Positions 59,902 through 64,000 of a DNA stretch of 64,000 bases are shown piece by piece. Source of the DNA: Blattamonas nauphoetae (Eukaryota > Preaxostyla > Oxymonadida); assembly GCA_033064195.1 (NCBI GenBank), contig JARBJD010000021.1, forward strand, positions 1 to 64,000. The letters are read 5' to 3'. How positions within the stretch are numbered: position 1 is the first letter of the stretch; every line of letters starts with the position of its first letter. The position numbers and the translations under genes are program-made. Below the pieces are notes generated by a model. That model made no database searches. It saw nothing but the letters and a program-made list of their open reading frames with translations, and had not been told where the DNA came from.

Positions 59902-60634
59902 TCAAGCCTTATTCGCAGCTGGTTTGGCTGAAGCCGCTTTGAATGCGACGTTGAAAGTAAACATGGCATGGGCAAGGAGCTGGCACGTTGGCATAGCGAA
60001 GAGTGCAAGATCGTTGTGGACAATTCTCCACCCAACCTGGCTAATGTCACAGGTTGTGGGAAGATGTTGGATCCAAATGAAGACAATAAGAGCACAATGT
60101 GCAAAGAAGTCAATATAAACAAGAACTCTGTTTGTTGGGACGCATGGCAAGAAGGAGATCAAGGCGAACACGCAGGCAACAACAGCAATAATAACAATCA
60201 CAATACGGCACCAAAGCCAATTTTCGTTGTAGTAGACACGACCGCAAGTGGAAAACTGCTTACTTGTCTTCTTGAAGAACAGAAAGAGAACTTGGATTGC
60301 CAGGGAGAGATAAGAGCATGATCGGAACAGATGAAACCATTTTCGCACTTAACAGAGATAATATGAGAAAATAATTGAACAAACGAGAAAACCCACATGA
60401 GAGTCCAGAGCGAATCAACCAAATGATCCAGAACACTAGACTTGCGATTTGTAGGGCTAGTGTGAATACAGAGAAGATGTTTCCAGCAACTGCTTGTCCA
60501 CAAAGGGTGGAATAGTTTGCGCCGAGAATTTCTACCGATGACATCGATGTGCCGAACTCCGAGGTTACATTTACGGCACAAGTTGACTTTCTGGGCCAAA
60601 GGTGATCGATGTGTGTTATGATGGTGTTGTTCAA
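59902..60634 (-). CDS. Multi-pass membrane protein, unknown
   Basis: Two exons join in phase: 60634-60397 and about 60348-59902, with a 48-base intron (GTGGGTTTTC...GTTAAG). The protein, about 227 residues, has four to five membrane helices (IFSVFTLALQIASLVFWIIW, YLSLAIQVLFLFF, CRIVIVIIAVVACVFALISF, YIDFFAHCALIVFIWIQ, CQLLAHAMFTFNVAFKA) and a polar N terminus with possible N-glycosylation sites. No signature of a known transporter or tetraspanin CCG motif is seen. The hAT insertion starts right after its TGA, whose last two bases belong to the target duplication, so the coding part is undamaged but its 3' region was replaced. Confidence 0.6.
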
Positions 60635-60930
60635 CTATGCTCTCGTCTCATAAAAATGTCTCACATAAAGTTGAAAATTCGTATTCTTTTTGAAATAGTG
60701 TGATTAGTGTCGGGATCGTCTCAGAGAATGTCCCGATCTGGCGATCCGGTTTGATGAGGGCGATCGGCGAACTCTATCACTTTCCATTTATGTTTTCCTG
60801 ATTCATTTCATCATTATGTGTCATATTTTCTTACAATTTTTCAAAACACAATGACAGATCGTGGTTTATCGTGAAGTGACATTCTATGCCAGTTCCCCAT
60901 TCAAGACACCAATTTTTTGGATGTGAACGT

Positions 60931-61006
60931 GCGGCGCGTTTGGCCTAGCGGTAGCCAACCCCTCTGTCGACTGTTGTACTCGGGGTTCGACTCCCGCCGA
61001 GCACAA
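60931..61006 (+). tRNA. tRNA-like gene, identity unclear
   Basis: 76 bases with A-box TGGCCTAGCGG, B-box GGTTCGACTCC, a perfect D stem TTGGC/GCCAA and a T6 terminator just after. GTGC at the 5' end pairs with GCAC at the 3' end, but the acceptor needs a 2-base bulge and the T stem is one C short. A tRNA pseudogene or tRNA-derived SINE is as likely as a working tRNA; the anticodon cannot be set safely. Confidence 0.4.
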
Positions 61007-61349
61007 CTTTTTTGCCACTACTTAGAGTTTTTTGGCCCAGAAAGTCCACCCTTGCCACATTTACAATGGGTAATACTCATCTTTCTTCAGAACAACAATT
61101 TCGGAATGCAGAGCACATAATGAGACGAAAAACTTTAAAAAAATACAGATGTCATTCCGAATTCCTCTTCCGAATCCTTTGACCTGCGTTTGAACATCAC
61201 TTCTCGGAGATAAATCAATGAGGCAACTGGCACAGAGAGAGTGCAAAATGAATTGCCTGAAGTGTTTTCGTCTCAGATTGAGGAGAATGGTTGAATACGT
61301 TCGGAAGTACGAAGCGTAGAACAACAGCATTCGTCAGTGGAGATGAATG
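61007..61349. other. Intergenic stretch
   Basis: No recognisable gene; contains only short antisense open pieces. Confidence 0.35.
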
Positions 61350-61965
61350 TCAACTTTGAGAAAAGAATCCTCCATTTCCAATCCAACTTCTCAAAGATGT
61401 CGGAAATTCTCTCGGAATCAGTGGGAAATGTCCGGATTCCTGAGCAATGCATCGAGAACACGCTGACGGATTGTGATGATCAATCACAGATTCTACCACA
61501 CGATTAACTTGGTGGACATACAAAAAATCACCCATAACGAAGCCTCCATGGAGGACTCCTGGCAACCAGGAGGGATCATCGTCCCATATATCTTGGAAAG
61601 GATGAGAATCGATCCTGGACCATGAATGTGCCATTTCCTCAGATTCAATTGGGTCTTGAACCTGAAATATCCTACGAAAGAGAGCTATCTCAACGGTGTT
61701 ATTAGTTGTTGGACGTTGGAAAATAGCTCTAATCATGCCACAATAAGTGAGATCTGATTATGCCCTTGGGATCCCAGACTCTTCTTCAAGTTCTCGAATT
61801 GCACAAGCACACATCGTTTCATCTGGATGCTTTTTACCTGAAAATGATGAAAATGTTGAGATTAAACCGCCAAAGCCGTTGATGATGTCTGTCGCGAAAC
61901 CACGTTTTTTCTTCCCAAGTAAAACAGATTTTCCATCTTAAGAAATGGCAAAGACGATTGTCGAA
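61350..61965 (-). pseudogene. MTH1-like Nudix hydrolase with in-frame stops
   Basis: The sequence follows the oxidised-purine triphosphatase MTH1/NUDT1 along its length: SVLLGKKKRGFATDIINGFG, then after a 29-base intron the Nudix helix KHPDETMCACAIRELEEESG (pattern REL-x-EESG kept), then DPIESEEMAHSW and PFQDIWDDDPSWLPGVL, the substrate-pocket region. Such enzymes hydrolyse 8-oxo-dGTP to keep it out of DNA. Two TAA codons interrupt the frame, before DGKSVLL and after ESGIPRA, and no intron removes them. No ATG is found for the first part. It is therefore probably a young pseudogene; the frame from 61736 alone lacks the Nudix box. A recoded stop is the less likely alternative. Confidence 0.65.
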
Positions 61966-62084
61966 AGAACTGGTTTATCCACTCCAATATTTGGTAGATC
62001 AGGGTACGGTAGATAGTTTGATCAAACCTGAAAGCGAATTTAGGGTCGGATCAAATCGACAAAGTCGTTTCCAACGTCGAACCA

Positions 62085-64000
62085 ATGAAAATTTCTCTCC
62101 TCATATCATTAATACATTTCACCATTCACTGTTCACTCACCAGTGATATCCCTATCACGTCACCTCCGCTAGCCGAAATCATCACACCAAACAAAAATGC
62201 AGTTCCGGACTATTTTGGAACCACACATCTTCTAGACTGCCCCGTGTACCATTCAGACTCGATTCCGATCGATTCCTCTGTCTTATCTCTCATCGGAACG
62301 GCGGCCAACTCGCCGGTCATGATCAAAACTGACAATTCCATTTCTCCGAGAAATTCCATAGTCAAGGAAGGCAATTCATTTCTCATGTGCCTTACAAACT
62401 CAACACTCTCAATGCAATCACTCATATTGCATACCAGTGGCGTTAGACTCCCGAAAGACTCTTTTTCAGCTCACTATTGTCTCTCACTGTCTTCTTCAAC
62501 AGTTCATCTGAGAAGATCACAGCTTGATTTGTCGTCTGGATCATCGCCATTTCTAATGCTTCCAGCGACTTTCATGGAATCTGCAACAAACACTCTCATC
62601 ATCACCGAAACCGTCGTCTCGTCGGAGCGCCAAATTTTTGGTGGGATGTGTCACTTTAAGGACATGGATAGCCAGTCATCATCTGCCTCTGTCACTATTT
62701 CAGCCAGTTCTCTTCAAGATCATCGAATCACAAGTTGTGACAGCTTCATCCTCCGATTCGACAGCCCACCCGCCAAGCAAGCTCTCTCATCGATCTCATC
62801 AACAATTTCAGCTGTCTTATTCAACAATATCACCTCAACTCCGTCCAACACACATCACACTACCCTCAAATTGTCCCAAGTCATGCACGGCTGCTCAGTC
62901 ACACAGACCAACAACCACCTTTCTGGAAGCACCATCCGGGATTTCAATTCCGGTGGTTCTCTCCTTTGCCAGAACACTTCTTTCACCAATATCCACACAG
63001 CCAACACTGAACTCGAAGCACCAACAGACGATGATCCAGCCAACTACCAGTTTGTTGGAAAAGGTGATGAAGAATTTCTCGCCTCGAAAACACTTGAAAA
63101 TGTGGGACCGGTCGCATTTACGAAATGTTCATTCTCCAATCTCATTTTGGAGGATCCATCAAGATCCGCCGCTGCCATCGCTGCCAAAAACATCAAAACC
63201 TCGTTCCTCCTCGACCAGTGCAAGTTCACTGAGATCTCGTCATCTGGCACAGCAGGGGCTGTCTTCATCTCAGGAACAGACACAGTGACACCCATCGTCG
63301 AAATCCGAAGTGGAGAGTTCACTAACTGTTCAACCTCATTCGACAACGGTGGAGGAGTCAACATTCAAAAAGCGTCGTATGTCACAATATCGGACACGTC
63401 CTTTAACAACTGCACAGCGAAGAATCTTGGTGGAGGACTCAGAGTATCAAGTGCATCCACAGCCTCATTCAACGACCTTAAATTCGGCTCATGTCAAGCA
63501 GGGAATTTTGGAGGTGGAATGCACATTGTTAGCATCACAACCACAACGATGACGAGTTGTGAGTTTTCTGACTGTGTGTTGGTCAATTTAGCTTCGGATG
63601 CTTCGACTTCAGACACACCGTCAGACTCAGACACCCAACGGAATCAAGAAGATTTAAGCACAACAGATCCCGATGAGCCAGAAGAGCCTGAAGATGAAGA
63701 GGAGGAGGAAGATCCAGCCACAACCGAAGCGCCCAATGGCGGTGGAGTCTTTTTCAAGCAATCTGTCGACATCACCTGTACTCTTTGCATATTCGTCAAC
63801 TGCACAAGCTCCTACGACGGAGGTGGAATTGGGGCAATTAACAACAATGGGGCCTTCAAAATCGACAATTGCTCGTTCTGCGAGTGTAAATCGGATGGTT
63901 ATGGAGGAGGGGCCAGACTTCATCGCATTGGGTCCGTTGAGATTCGCGATGTCGTGTTTAATGAATGTAGGACAGGACATAATGGTGCCGGGCTCCACAT
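62085..64000 (+). CDS. Beta-helix surface protein, N-terminal part (runs off the window)
   Basis: Open from ATG 62085 to the window edge, about 638 residues, without a stop. MKISLLISLIHFTIHCSLTS is a signal peptide. Beta-helix (pectin-lyase-like) turns with NCS, GGG and CxF motifs dominate, for example FTNCSTSFDNGGGVNIQKAS and DNCSFCECKSDGYGGGARL. The motif GSTIRDFNSGGSLLCQNTSF near residue 290 equals that of the 25099 gene, so the two are relatives. An acidic low-complexity loop (EEPEDEEEEEDP) interrupts the helix at about residue 535. The remainder, including any membrane helix or kinase domain, lies outside the window. Confidence 0.8.
   Translation, partial: MKISLLISLIHFTIHCSLTSDIPITSPPLAEIITPNKNAVPDYFGTTHLLDCPVYHSDSIPIDSSVLSLIGTAANSPVMIKTDNSISPRNSIVKEGNSFLMCLTNSTLSMQSLILHTSGVRLPKDSFSAHYCLSLSSSTVHLRRSQLDLSSGSSPFLMLPATFMESATNTLIITETVVSSERQIFGGMCHFKDMDSQSSSASVTISASSLQDHRITSCDSFILRFDSPPAKQALSSISSTISAVLFNNITSTPSNTHHTTLKLSQVMHGCSVTQTNNHLSGSTIRDFNSGGSLLCQNTSFTNIHTANTELEAPTDDDPANYQFVGKGDEEFLASKTLENVGPVAFTKCSFSNLILEDPSRSAAAIAAKNIKTSFLLDQCKFTEISSSGTAGAVFISGTDTVTPIVEIRSGEFTNCSTSFDNGGGVNIQKASYVTISDTSFNNCTAKNLGGGLRVSSASTASFNDLKFGSCQAGNFGGGMHIVSITTTTMTSCEFSDCVLVNLASDASTSDTPSDSDTQRNQEDLSTTDPDEPEEPEDEEEEEDPATTEAPNGGGVFFKQSVDITCTLCIFVNCTSSYDGGGIGAINNNGAFKIDNCSFCECKSDGYGGGARLHRIGSVEIRDVVFNECRTGHNGAGLH

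Noticed and set aside
61350-61965. Alternative genetic code (TAA/TAG as Gln) for the whole window
   Set aside because: The 2575-codon gene and other long frames contain no in-frame TAA or TAG, which would be very unlikely if these coded for Gln at any useful rate.

Overview
The window looks like nuclear DNA of an anaerobic protist. The best fit is an oxymonad-like flagellate (Preaxostyla, Blattamonas-like); this is inferred from gene style, not from a marker gene. The evidence is very short GT-AG introns (about 31-140 bases), giant right-handed beta-helix surface proteins, small Ser/Thr kinases joined to other domains, SPRY-like domains and helical-repeat proteins, alongside many DNA transposons. 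The large genes keep thousands of codons open under the standard code.

Layout. (1) Bases 1-8.6 kb: an A/T-rich virus-like element cut by the left window edge. It has a structural gene block with two related capsid-like proteins, two small amphipathic proteins and a fibre-like protein with an endosialidase-type (S74) chaperone. Most genes are preceded by a T-rich motif running into the start codon. Then come long direct repeats, hairpin repeats and tRNA-like sequences (7.4-9.3 kb). (2) 9.8-15.1 kb: two helical-repeat genes, the second ending in a coiled coil and a SPRY-like domain. (3) 15.5-33.1 kb: two huge divergent surface-protein genes sharing a 223-base intergenic region. The left one is split by a TA-flanked pogo-like transposon. 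The right one is a membrane receptor with a degenerate kinase domain. (4) 34.0-54.6 kb: a signalling cluster. It holds a kinase ending in a ubiquitin-like domain, an unknown protein, two helical-repeat proteins, a SPRY-like protein, and a gene whose exons join a Rab-type GTPase to a kinase and a SPRY-like domain. One short intron of that last gene has been inflated to about 8.3 kb by nested mobile DNA, including a Harbinger-like transposon lying inside the outer element's terminal repeat. (5) 57.0-59.9 kb: an apparently intact hAT transposon with a perfect 8-base target duplication and a 158-base perfect inverted repeat before its transposase. (6) 59.9-64 kb: a multi-pass membrane protein, a tRNA-like gene, an MTH1-like Nudix gene with two in-frame stops, and the start of a third beta-helix surface protein running off the right edge.

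How the parts may work together (inference): the surface proteins and receptor pseudokinase would sense the outside, while the GTPase-kinase, kinase-ubiquitin, SPRY and helical-repeat proteins look like a shuffled set of cytoplasmic signalling parts. The two kinases share intron positions and are clearly paralogous. The strongest candidates for something undescribed are the Rab-kinase-SPRY fusion with an altered GTPase switch, the kinase with a non-conjugatable ubiquitin tail, and the possible programmed -1 frameshift in a eukaryotic DDE transposase.
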